From: Chitinophagales bacterium
Lineage (GTDB): Bacteria > Bacteroidota > Bacteroidia > Chitinophagales > UBA2359
Assembly: GCA_020629335.1 (NCBI GenBank)
Contig: JAHDDN010000178.1
Coordinates: forward strand, 1 to 10,252
Reading direction: 5' to 3'
Length of the DNA stretch: 10,252 nucleotides
Below are positions 1-6,888 of the stretch, in pieces. The position numbers and the translations under genes were made by a program. How positions within the stretch are numbered: position 1 is the stretch's first letter; each line of letters starts with the position of its first letter. The notes beneath the pieces are model-generated. The model had not been told where the DNA came from and did no database searches. It saw only the letters and a program-made list of their open reading frames with translations.

Positions 1-511
1 TAAAAGTATAGGTATAGGAAATGAGATGGCGATTAATCAATTGATTGCTCATCATTCGATCATCTTCAAACCAGAGGAAAGGATACTTTGGGTTTCTACC
101 TCTCCTTGGCAATTAGGCAGTTTCTTAGCCTATGATTTAAATAAGATATTTGAGGATCACACAAGTCCTAAAAGTAGTTTGGCAGAAGCGTCTTTGGAAA
201 TAGCAGCGGATAGTTTTCTCTATACACCAGACTATGAAAAATTCCTTTTATTTAAAGCATATAAAGACAGCATTTTTTATGCAGAAGAACAAGAGCAAAG
301 TTTAAGTGAGGACTTTTTAAGTGATTTCCAGAAGCTTAACCCTGCTCATTATCAAACGTACTCGATTTTAGGAAGTTATTATCAATCTATTCAAAATTGT
401 GATTTCGCCATAAAATATTACGACCAGGCACTAAGCAAATCTATTCCGTGGAAAAATGACGAAGAAGCTATAAAAAATGCTAAAAACAAATGCATTAAGA
501 ATAATAATTAG
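1..511 (+). CDS. C-terminal part of a C45-like autoproteolytic acyltransferase/hydrolase (5' end outside window)
   Basis: The reading frame is open to the left edge (first full codon at base 2), so only the C-terminal end of the gene is present. The ATG at 26 is probably an internal Met. The first visible stretch, with INQLIAHHSIIF followed by VSTSPWQLGSFLAYDL, resembles the end of the Ntn-hydrolase domain of C45 acyl-CoA:6-aminopenicillanate acyltransferase-like proteins of Bacteroidota, often labelled choloylglycine hydrolase-like. The catalytic N-terminal Cys lies outside the window, so activity cannot be judged. The last 50 or so residues, around YSILGSYYQSIQNCDFAIKY, look like a single TPR-type helical hairpin, followed by a Lys/Asn-rich end. 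Proteins of this family are, from recall, found in flexirubin and aryl polyene loci, where a role in acylating or de-acylating the pigment is inferred. The family call rests on remembered motifs and not on a search. Confidence 0.72.
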   Translation, partial: KSIGIGNEMAINQLIAHHSIIFKPEERILWVSTSPWQLGSFLAYDLNKIFEDHTSPKSSLAEASLEIAADSFLYTPDYEKFLLFKAYKDSIFYAEEQEQSLSEDFLSDFQKLNPAHYQTYSILGSYYQSIQNCDFAIKYYDQALSKSIPWKNDEEAIKNAKNKCIKNNN

Positions 512-522
512 AAGAAATAGTA

Positions 523-552
523 TTGCACATTTAAAGAAAATATGTAATATTG
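523..552 (+). promoter_or_regulatory. Candidate Bacteroidota-type promoter for the small outer-membrane protein gene
   Basis: TTG at 523-525 is followed after exactly 19 nt by TAATATTG at 545-552, one mismatch from the Bacteroidota -7 consensus TAnnTTTG. The -33 box is only a partial match. It would give a leader of roughly 60 nt before the ATG at 618. The same bases take part in a weak AT-only inverted repeat (543-550 with 571-578) followed by six T, which could instead be a poor terminator for the upstream gene. Confidence 0.45.
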
Positions 553-617
553 CAGACTAAATATGAATTGATATTACAATTTTTTAACCAATTTACATTT
601 CACTAAAATAATAGAGT

Positions 618-1166
618 ATGAAAAGGATTTTTACTTTTATGGCGGTTTTACTGTCCTTATCTTTCTGTAGTATGGACACTTCCGCACAAGAATATGAAGT
701 TGGCACAGGTGTGTTGAATCTTGGTGTTGGTCTTGGTGGATGGTCTTATGCATTAGGTGGGTTTTCACCTGCGATAAGTGCATCCTATGAAGTGGGGTTT
801 AAAGAAACGGGTGACATAGGCGTGTTAGGTATTGGAGCTTTAGTAGGTTTTAGAACGACCTCTTGGACGGACACTCGATATACTGATATAACAATTGCGC
901 CAAGAGTGACATGGCATCTTACTATTATTCCTGTAGAAAATTTAGATGTTTATGCAGCGGCTCAAGTAGTAACTCGTTTACAACGTTATAAGTTTACGGG
1001 CATTCTGGATGACTCTGGCTCTAGTTTTTATGTTTATCCGAGCCTAATAGCGGCAGCCCGATACTATTTTTCTGATAGTTTTGGGGTATTTGCAGAGTTA
1101 GGTTATGGTAATAGTTATCTGACGGCAGGTGCAAGCTTCCGCTTTGGTGGAGGGGGCGGCAAGTAG
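618..1166 (+). CDS. Small secreted outer-membrane beta-barrel protein
   Basis: A 182-residue protein of unknown specific function. Residues 1-24 form a Sec signal peptide: Lys-Arg, then a hydrophobic core, then a likely cut after SAQ. Cys17 does not sit in a good lipobox, so signal peptidase I is preferred. The mature part is Gly- and aromatic-rich with alternating polar and apolar residues (for example VLNLGVGLGGWSYALGG and RYYFSDSFGVFAELGYG). This is typical of small eight-strand-type outer-membrane barrels in Bacteroidota. It ends in a five-Gly run and Lys instead of the usual terminal aromatic residue, although FRF lies just before. It has its own candidate promoter and a strong terminator, so it looks monocistronic and may have no part in pigment synthesis. 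The barrel call comes from composition only. Confidence 0.8.
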   Translation: MKRIFTFMAVLLSLSFCSMDTSAQEYEVGTGVLNLGVGLGGWSYALGGFSPAISASYEVGFKETGDIGVLGIGALVGFRTTSWTDTRYTDITIAPRVTWHLTIIPVENLDVYAAAQVVTRLQRYKFTGILDDSGSSFYVYPSLIAAARYYFSDSFGVFAELGYGNSYLTAGASFRFGGGGGK

Positions 1167-1187
1167 TCCAGTCAATTAAAAATAATT

Positions 1188-1224
1188 GCCTCGAATGTTC
1201 TTTAGAAGCATTCGAGGCTTTTTT
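1188..1224 (+). terminator. Strong rho-independent terminator
   Basis: A perfect 10-bp stem (GCCTCGAATG at 1188-1197 with CATTCGAGGC at 1209-1218) has an 11-nt loop and is followed directly by six T (1219-1224). It closes the outer-membrane protein gene 22 nt after its stop codon. It ends only 17 nt before the start codon of the next gene on the same strand, so that gene needs its own promoter overlapping the hairpin, or read-through. Confidence 0.9.
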
Positions 1225-1241
1225 GTATCTTTCCAAGGCAT

Positions 1242-2543
1242 ATGAACAAATCGCATGAAATCTCTGCCATAGAATATCAATCTATGGAAACTATAAAGTT
1301 GTATCAAGAGCAAAAACTCAAGGAATTACTAATTTATTTAGAAGCAAATTCTTCTTTTTATAAAAGGCATTTTCAGAAGCATCATATAGATATTCGTTCG
1401 ATTCAAACACTAGATGATCTTCAACAAATTCATACAAGCACTAAAAAAGATTTACAACAATATAATGCCGACTTTATTTGTTCTGAGCGAAATAAAATCA
1501 TTGATTATATCACGACTTCTGGTACCTTGAGTGAGCCAGTTACTTTTGCGCTGACAGAAAAAGATTTACAGAGGCTGGCTTATAATGAGTATTTGTCTTT
1601 TAAGTGTGCGGGATTAGACTCTTCGGACATCGTTCAGTTAATGGTGACGATGGATAAGCGATTTATGGCTGGCATGGCTTATTTTTTGGGTTTAAGAAAA
1701 ATGGGAGCTGGTATCGTCAGAGTAGGAGCAGGAAGTCCAGGTATACAGTTTGACAGTATTCAACGCTTTCAACCTACTGCAATAGTGGTCGTTCCCTCTT
1801 TTTTAATTAAGTTGATAGAGTATGCTCAGACTCACCAAATCAATTTAGAAAAGACCAGTATCAAAAAGGCCATTTGTATAGGAGAACCCGTTAGGAATCC
1901 AGATTTTTCATTGAATGCCTTGGGCAAAAAAATAAAAGAACATTGGGAGATAGAGTTATTTACTACCTATGCTTCCACTGAAATGAGTACTGCCTTTACA
2001 GAATGCACACTTGGGCAAGGCGGTCATCATCATCCTGAATTAATTATCGTAGAGTTTTTGGATGAAAGAAATGAGCCTGTATCAGCAGGAGAAATCGGAG
2101 AAGTAACAGTTACTACATTAGGAGTGGAGGGAATGCCTTTACTACGTTTTAAAACAGGCGACTTATGCCATCATTATACAGAAAAATGTGCTTGTGGGAG
2201 AAGCAGTATGCGTTTAGGCCCTATTATTGGCAGAAAGCAACAGATGCTTAAATTGAAAGGAACAACGATTTATCCACCAGCGATTTTTGACGTTTTGAAT
2301 AATCAAGTTGATGTGGTTGATTATGTGATAGAAGTGGACTCTAATTATCAAGGTTCAGATGAGGTGAAAGTTAAACTTTATAGTGAGAAAAAAAACGCTT
2401 ATTTTGTAGAACAAATAAAAGATGCTTTTCGGATGAAGCTAAGGGTGGCACCTGAAATTGAGTTTTGTTCTCAAGCTGAAATCAAAAAAATAAAATTCCC
2501 TAAAAATAGTCGTAAGCCTATTCGATTTATTGATAAGAGATAG
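1242..2543 (+). CDS. PaaK-like adenylate-forming ligase (aryl/phenylacetate-CoA ligase family)
   Basis: A 433-residue member of the ANL superfamily, PaaK branch, of normal length. Visible motifs in order: phosphate-binding TTSGT (91-95), YASTEM (243-248), TGD (305-307) for ribose contact, CACGR (316-320) matching the CxCGR of PaaK-like enzymes, GRKQQMLKLKG (330-340) at the domain hinge, and a C-terminal RKPIRFID whose Lys425 fits the catalytic acyl-adenylation lysine. It should activate a carboxylic acid as an acyl-AMP and pass it to CoA or a carrier protein. With a tyrosine ammonia-lyase in the same locus, p-coumarate or a related aryl acid is the inferred substrate. The ATG at 1242 has AAGG a few bases upstream and gives a natural N-terminus. 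The start lies just after a terminator and the stop just before a structured repeat. Carrier-protein loading versus CoA ligation cannot be told apart here. Confidence 0.85.
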   Translation: MNKSHEISAIEYQSMETIKLYQEQKLKELLIYLEANSSFYKRHFQKHHIDIRSIQTLDDLQQIHTSTKKDLQQYNADFICSERNKIIDYITTSGTLSEPVTFALTEKDLQRLAYNEYLSFKCAGLDSSDIVQLMVTMDKRFMAGMAYFLGLRKMGAGIVRVGAGSPGIQFDSIQRFQPTAIVVVPSFLIKLIEYAQTHQINLEKTSIKKAICIGEPVRNPDFSLNALGKKIKEHWEIELFTTYASTEMSTAFTECTLGQGGHHHPELIIVEFLDERNEPVSAGEIGEVTVTTLGVEGMPLLRFKTGDLCHHYTEKCACGRSSMRLGPIIGRKQQMLKLKGTTIYPPAIFDVLNNQVDVVDYVIEVDSNYQGSDEVKVKLYSEKKNAYFVEQIKDAFRMKLRVAPEIEFCSQAEIKKIKFPKNSRKPIRFIDKR

Positions 2544-2552
2544 ACTTGCGTG

Positions 2553-2756
2553 AGGGATGGCAGCGGTATATAGCGTGATGAGGTAGCTTACGAAACTTAG
2601 TGATGTGAAGGCTCGGAGAGACAAACAGCACTTAGTGTAGTAGCTGCTGAATAGCTATATAAGAGCGAACAGCCCGACCCATTTATTTTTTTGGCATTGG
2701 GCGCACACATAGGTAGCGCCCCTACAAAATGCCAAAAAAATAAATGGGTCACGCCC
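2553..2756 (+). repeat. Dispersed structured repeat, copy 1 (3'-UTR RNA or MITE-like element)
   Basis: This stretch of about 204 nt begins 9 nt after the ligase stop and matches the reverse complement of 6657-6865, at about three quarters identity by eye. Shared blocks include AGGGATGGCAGCGGTAT (2553-2569), AGAGACAAACAGCACTTAG (2617-2635), ACAGCCCGACC (2669-2679) and ATTTATTTTTTTGGC (2681-2695). Pairings visible: P1, 2567-2574 with 2654-2661 (8 bp); P2 inside it, 2595-2602 with 2629-2636 (7 of 8 pairs); P3, a perfect 23-bp stem 2676-2698 with 2728-2750. P3 holds an inner 6-bp stem (2699-2704 with 2716-2721) and an 11-nt loop. Bases differ from copy 2 in compensatory pairs. There is no long conserved ORF. 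I do not recognise a named family. It may be a non-coding RNA module, a terminator or a non-autonomous mobile element. Confidence 0.85.
2676..2750 (+). repeat. Long perfect palindrome (hairpin P3) of repeat copy 1
   Basis: The left arm 2676-2698 (GACCC, ATTTA, seven T, GGCATT) pairs without mismatch with the right arm 2728-2750. An inner stem GGGCGC (2699-2704) with GCGCCC (2716-2721) closes an 11-nt loop, and the six bases CTACAA (2722-2727) bulge on the right side. The run of seven T lies inside the stem and not after it, so this is not a standard intrinsic terminator. A hairpin this long could still stop or protect transcripts. Confidence 0.85.
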
Positions 2757-2778
2757 AAATTATTAAAAGAAAACCATT

Positions 2779-4026
2779 ATGAAAGAGGAAAACACGGATG
2801 TATTAATCATAGGTGCAGGCCCTTCTGGTACTGTGGCTGCCGCGATGGTTCAAAAAAGTGGCCTAAGGGTTAAGATTGTTGAGAAACAGCGCTTTCCTCG
2901 TTTTGTTATTGGCGAAAGTTTGCTGCCTAAGTGTATGGAACATTTGGAAGAGGCAGGGTTTATGGAGGTGTTGGAACGACAAGATTTTCAAAAAAAGCAT
3001 GGTGCTCAATTTATTAGGGGAAAGGATACTTGTTTATTTGATTTTGGTGATCAGTACACGGATAGTTGGAAGTGGACTTGGCAGGTTCCGAGGGCTGATT
3101 TTGATAAAGTGTTGGCGGATGAAGTGGCTTCGAGAGGGGTAGAAATTGACTATGAGACAAGCGTTATCGGTATTGAGTTTGATGAAAATGATCATTCTTC
3201 TATTACTAGCGTAGTGGATAAGGAGGGTAAGGAGCGTCATATACATGCACGCTATGTGATTGATGCCAGTGGCTATGGTCGAGTATTACCAAGGCTATTG
3301 AATTTAGAGAAGAAAAGTGGGATGAATCTGCGTATGGCTCTTTTTTCTCATTTTAAAGATGAGAAAAGACCGGCAGGGAGTGGAGGTAGTCAAATAACCT
3401 TTATTATTCATCGAGTTGATCTTTGGGTTTGGATTATTCCTTTTTCTAATGGCATTACTTCTGTAGGATTTGTGGGTAATCCTGATTTTTTTATGGAATA
3501 TCAGTCTATTGAGGATCAAGAGGAGCGTTTGCGTAAGATGGTTAATGATGTACCCCAGATGGCAGAACGATTCAAGGGCGCAGAGCTTGTAATGGATGTT
3601 AAAAGTATGAAAGCATTTGCGGTATCTTCTGAAAAGTTATATGACAAGGGCTATGTTATTACTGGTAATAGTTCTGAGTTTATTGATCCTGTCTTTTCTT
3701 CAGGTGTTACCTTTGCTACACAATCTGGCTTGATTGCTGGTAAGTTAGTTGGTCGCTCTTTGAGAGGGGAGGTCGTAGATTGGGAAAAGGAATATGCGGA
3801 GATGATTCATCAAGGAGTAGAAACCTTCCGAACTTATGTGAAGCATTGGTATGATGGTAGTCTTCAAGATATTTTCTTTTACACCTCATCCATTGTAAAT
3901 CCAACATTGAAGCAACAGCTTTGTTCCGTTTTGGCTGGTTATGTATGGGATGATAGTAATCCATTCGTTAAGAAACATGAACGTGCTGTCAAATCACTTG
4001 CGAAGGTGGTTAAAATCTATGAATAA
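2779..4026 (+). CDS. FAD-dependent oxidoreductase of the flavin-dependent halogenase type
   Basis: A 415-residue flavoprotein. The N-terminus has the Rossmann dinucleotide motif GAGPSG (12-17), then GESLLP (45-50), a KHGAQF segment with Lys73 where related phenol/pyrrole halogenases carry their catalytic lysine, VIDASG (160-165), the halogenase signature WVWIIP (216-221, WxWxIP), and GNSSEFIDPVFSSGV (296-310), the second FAD-binding region. These point to the halogenase/geranylgeranyl-reductase-like flavoproteins that use reduced FAD. Halogenation or oxidation of the aryl ring of the pigment is inferred; brominated and chlorinated aryl polyenes are known in other bacteria. The ATG at 2779 follows an A-rich leader immediately after repeat copy 1. 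No separate flavin reductase is visible in the window. A non-halogenating reductase or hydroxylase remains possible, because some relatives share the motif. Confidence 0.82.
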   Translation: MKEENTDVLIIGAGPSGTVAAAMVQKSGLRVKIVEKQRFPRFVIGESLLPKCMEHLEEAGFMEVLERQDFQKKHGAQFIRGKDTCLFDFGDQYTDSWKWTWQVPRADFDKVLADEVASRGVEIDYETSVIGIEFDENDHSSITSVVDKEGKERHIHARYVIDASGYGRVLPRLLNLEKKSGMNLRMALFSHFKDEKRPAGSGGSQITFIIHRVDLWVWIIPFSNGITSVGFVGNPDFFMEYQSIEDQEERLRKMVNDVPQMAERFKGAELVMDVKSMKAFAVSSEKLYDKGYVITGNSSEFIDPVFSSGVTFATQSGLIAGKLVGRSLRGEVVDWEKEYAEMIHQGVETFRTYVKHWYDGSLQDIFFYTSSIVNPTLKQQLCSVLAGYVWDDSNPFVKKHERAVKSLAKVVKIYE

Positions 4027-4125
4027 TTTTTGAGCCTCTTAAGTGAAATAAAATATGGCATTTAATTGGGCCTACTATATTTCTTCTATTTCACTAATTA
4101 TGGAGGTTTAAAAAAGCACACTGAA

Positions 4126-6654
4126 ATGAGTTTTCAAAAAATCATTCTTTTTTATTGTACTTGTATATTGCCAACTATATTAATTGCTCAGATTGATATC
4201 AATGGAATAGTATTAGACGCACACTCAGGGGAACCGATTCCTTTTGCGAATGTCGTATTGGTGGAAGATTTATCTATTGGTGCTACGACAGATTATGAGG
4301 GTCAATTTAGCCTTTCTCTTAGTACCCAAGCCGATTCATTACAGGCGAGTGCTTTGGGCTATGAAACCGTCCGAATTCCTTATGAAAAAAAAGATCGACT
4401 CATCTTCCAACTAAATGCTACCTCTTATGAAATGTCAGAAATTGTAGTCAAGGCAGAAGAAGATCCTGCAGTCGCTTTTATGCGTAAAGTATTCCAACAA
4501 AAAGCACAAAATAATCCAGCCAAAATTCCTACTTATCAATGCGAGGTTTATAATAAGTTAGAATTGGATTTAGTGGGTATTACAGAACGATTTAGAGATT
4601 TGAAAATCATTCGCCCTTTCGAATTTGTTTTTGAGAATGTGGATTCTGTTTCTGAGGATAAACCTTTCTTGCCTTTATTCCTATCAGAAAGTATTTCAGA
4701 TTATTATTATCGCTTATCGCCTAAGGCTAAAAAAGAGGTAATTAAAGCAAGCAAAGTGTCAGGCATACAAAATGAAAGTATCTCACAAGTCACAGGTAGA
4801 ATGTATCAAGACTTCAATGTCTACGATAACTGGATCACTATATTGAATAGTGAATTTGTCAGTCCATTGTCTGAGAATGGTCTTTTTTATTATCGTTACT
4901 ATATGGTAGATAGTGCTTTCATTGATAATAAGTGGTGTTATCAAATACAGTACTATCCAAAAGCTAAAAACTTCAATTCTTTCTTTGGAGATATTTGGGT
5001 GAATGATAGCAGTTATGCGGTCAAGCGGGCTAATTTACAAATGAATGAAGATGTGAAACTCAACTATGTCACCCAGCTGAGTTTGCTACAAGACTTTGAG
5101 TTATTAGCCGATAGCGTTTGGGTATTGAAAAAAGATTTTATTACGGTCAGTTTTGAAAAAATAAATGAGCCACTTTTAGGCGTAAATATGATAAAATTTA
5201 TTGCCGAAAATGCACCTAATGTACAAGGAAAAAAAACAACTACTTATAAGCATTACTCTTTTGAAGAAAAAGAAGTGGAGCGACTCAAAAGTGATATAGA
5301 GGTATCGGAAGAAGTCTTTAATAAAGACGATGCATTTTGGGAGGAAAGACGGCATGTGCCTTTATCATCGAATGAAGAAAAAGTCTATGAACTCATAGAC
5401 ACTATACAAGGTTTGAAGGTCATTGATCGCTGGAAAAAACTAAGCACTTACTTATTTACAGGCTATGTGGGTATTGGTCCGATAGAGGTCGGGAGCTTTT
5501 ATGGTATTTATAACAATAATCATATAGAAGGAGCTCGATTTAGATTGGGGGCGAGGACAGGAATTAAGCTTAGTGATCGTTTTATGGTCGGTGGATATGC
5601 CGCTTATGGCTTAAAGGATAAACGTTATAAGTATGGAGCAAATTTCCTTTATTTGTTAAGCAAAAAACCTCGTCAATCTATCAGTGGAAGTTATATTGAT
5701 GATATACAATTTTCTGTTTTTACAGAAGCAGAATTTAATACGCCAGCTCGTGGCTTGGCCTCCAGTTATTGGTTTAGACGAAGAAGAATTCCATTCAAGT
5801 TGTTAGGCGTCAAAGCTTTGCAGTTAGATTATTTTAAAGAGTGGAATTCAGGTTTCTCTACTAACATAAGTATACAAAATCGTCGCTTAGATCCCTACTT
5901 CAATTTCTACTATAAAACAACGGAAGATGATATTTACGAACCAGCCATAATAGACGCATTCGATCAATTGGAGATAGGGGTGAAATTGCGCTTTGCTCAT
6001 CAAGAAAAATTCCTGTCAGGCGTATTTAATCGCATGAGTTTAGGAAGTCCCAAGCCGATTGTTTCCTTGGAATATAAGTTAGGAATAAAAAATTGGCTAA
6101 ATAGTGGTTTTGACTATCACAAATTAGAATTGCTATTCACTGATAAAGTTAAGCTATACCCATTAGGACACACTCAGCTAGATATTTTGGGAGGAAAAAT
6201 CTGGGGGACTTTGCCCTATTTGTTGCTCAAAATTCCACAAGGTAATGAAGGCATTATGGCCAATTATAATGGTTTCAATCTTATCAACGAATTTGAGTTT
6301 GCGATGGACACTTACGGCATGTTGTTTTTGGATCATCACTTTGATGGATTGCTGCTACACAATATTGGGATTTTCCGTAAGTGGAAGATTCGTTCAGTCG
6401 CCAATTTCCGTATGATGATGGGCAGTATGAATGCAGCCAATCGAGCCGCTAACGAGATGAATCTATTTGAAAATACAATTTTAGAGGATGAAGTAAGGGT
6501 AGTGGTACCTGATGAGCGTCCTTATATGGAAGGCGGTGTAGGAGTCGAAAATATCTTTCGCTTCCTTCGATTGGATGCCATGTGGAAATTAAGTTATCAT
6601 CGTCCTGATGCGCCCGATTGGGGAATCAGAGCTAATTTTCATTTTAAATTTTAG
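4126..6654 (+). CDS. Outer-membrane protein with carboxypeptidase-regulatory-like domain and DUF5686-type barrel
   Basis: The ATG at 4126 gives 842 residues and a clean signal peptide of about 22 residues (ending LIAQ). The longer frame from a TTG at 4066 would bury this behind 20 extra residues, so it is not used. After the signal comes a CarboxypepD_reg-like beta-sandwich of about 80 residues (IDINGIVLDAHSGEPIPFAN, then the pattern G..T...G.F.L). The long region after PAVAFMRKVFQQKAQNNP matches the DUF5686 family as I remember it. The C-terminal half is rich in barrel-like strands and ends in FHFKF with a terminal Phe, typical of BamA-inserted outer-membrane proteins. Its function is unknown. 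Similar proteins resemble TonB-dependent receptors without the plug. It lies 99 nt after the flavoprotein stop and may share its transcript. A part in pigment placement in the outer membrane is only a thought suggested by position. Confidence 0.85.
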   Translation: MSFQKIILFYCTCILPTILIAQIDINGIVLDAHSGEPIPFANVVLVEDLSIGATTDYEGQFSLSLSTQADSLQASALGYETVRIPYEKKDRLIFQLNATSYEMSEIVVKAEEDPAVAFMRKVFQQKAQNNPAKIPTYQCEVYNKLELDLVGITERFRDLKIIRPFEFVFENVDSVSEDKPFLPLFLSESISDYYYRLSPKAKKEVIKASKVSGIQNESISQVTGRMYQDFNVYDNWITILNSEFVSPLSENGLFYYRYYMVDSAFIDNKWCYQIQYYPKAKNFNSFFGDIWVNDSSYAVKRANLQMNEDVKLNYVTQLSLLQDFELLADSVWVLKKDFITVSFEKINEPLLGVNMIKFIAENAPNVQGKKTTTYKHYSFEEKEVERLKSDIEVSEEVFNKDDAFWEERRHVPLSSNEEKVYELIDTIQGLKVIDRWKKLSTYLFTGYVGIGPIEVGSFYGIYNNNHIEGARFRLGARTGIKLSDRFMVGGYAAYGLKDKRYKYGANFLYLLSKKPRQSISGSYIDDIQFSVFTEAEFNTPARGLASSYWFRRRRIPFKLLGVKALQLDYFKEWNSGFSTNISIQNRRLDPYFNFYYKTTEDDIYEPAIIDAFDQLEIGVKLRFAHQEKFLSGVFNRMSLGSPKPIVSLEYKLGIKNWLNSGFDYHKLELLFTDKVKLYPLGHTQLDILGGKIWGTLPYLLLKIPQGNEGIMANYNGFNLINEFEFAMDTYGMLFLDHHFDGLLLHNIGIFRKWKIRSVANFRMMMGSMNAANRAANEMNLFENTILEDEVRVVVPDERPYMEGGVGVENIFRFLRLDAMWKLSYHRPDAPDWGIRANFHFKF

Positions 6655-6656
6655 TA

Positions 6657-6865
6657 GGGGCTTCCCCATTTATTTTTTTGGCCAGTCATTGTAGGGGCGG
6701 ACCTATGTGTCCGCCCGCTGGCCAAAAAAATAAATAGGTCGGGCTGTACGCTCTTATGTGGCTATGCTGCATCTGCTATGCTAAGTGCTGTTTGTCTCTA
6801 AGGAGCCTGCACATCACTAAGCGCCGCAAGTTGCATCATGAACGCCACATACCGCTGCCATCCCT
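6657..6865 (-). repeat. Dispersed structured repeat, copy 2 (inverted relative to copy 1)
   Basis: Read on the minus strand, this stretch of about 209 nt starts 23 nt after the stop of the minus-strand gene (6889-7512) and aligns almost without gaps to 2553-2756. Corresponding pairings, in plus coordinates: P1, 6755-6762 with 6844-6851 (TATGTGGC/GCCACATA); P2, 6780-6787 with 6815-6822 (7 of 8 pairs); P3, 6668-6685 with 6718-6735, an 18-bp perfect stem extended by two pairs beyond one mismatch. P3 encloses an inner 8-bp stem GGGCGGAC (6695-6702) with GTCCGCCC (6709-6716) around a 6-nt loop. The one outer-stem mismatch is a U.G wobble only if the minus strand is the RNA, which fits transcription from the minus-strand gene. 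It fills nearly the whole gap between two convergent genes. Confidence 0.85.
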
Positions 6866-6888
6866 AAGCCAGTTCTTTGAAATATTAA

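Noticed and set aside
543..585. Weak hairpin TGTAATAT/ATATTACA with six T after the C45-like gene
   Set aside because: The stem has almost only AT pairs and a 20-nt loop. The same bases fit a promoter better, so it is not listed as a terminator.
1021..1236. Antisense ORF over the outer-membrane gene and its terminator, and similar antisense ORFs at 2439-2624, 3034-3246, 3304-3519 and 3716-3964
   Set aside because: All are shadows of well-supported genes on the plus strand and have no recognisable protein features.
2558..2587. Small ORF beginning ATGGCAGCGGTAT inside the repeat (MAAVYSVMR in copy 1)
   Set aside because: Copy 2 has the same ATG but the frame differs after a few codons because of an indel and ends at another place. 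The pairing pattern explains the conservation better than coding does.
2553..2756. Integron attC site, because the element follows a stop codon on the gene strand
   Set aside because: I see no paired RYYYAAC/GTTRRRY core sites at the ends, and the neighbouring genes are not a cassette array.
2691..2873. Short plus-strand ORF across the repeat hairpin and the start of the flavoprotein gene
   Set aside because: It overlaps the flavoprotein in another frame and reads through the palindrome. The frame is not conserved in copy 2.
4042..4095. 9-bp inverted repeat AGTGAAATA/TATTTCACT before the DUF5686 gene
   Set aside because: The arms are 36 nt apart and AT-rich, with no T-tract and no second copy. 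It could be chance.
4066..4125. Start of the DUF5686-type gene at TTG 4066
   Set aside because: The extra 20 residues precede a complete signal peptide that begins at ATG 4126. A TTG start here has no supporting leader.
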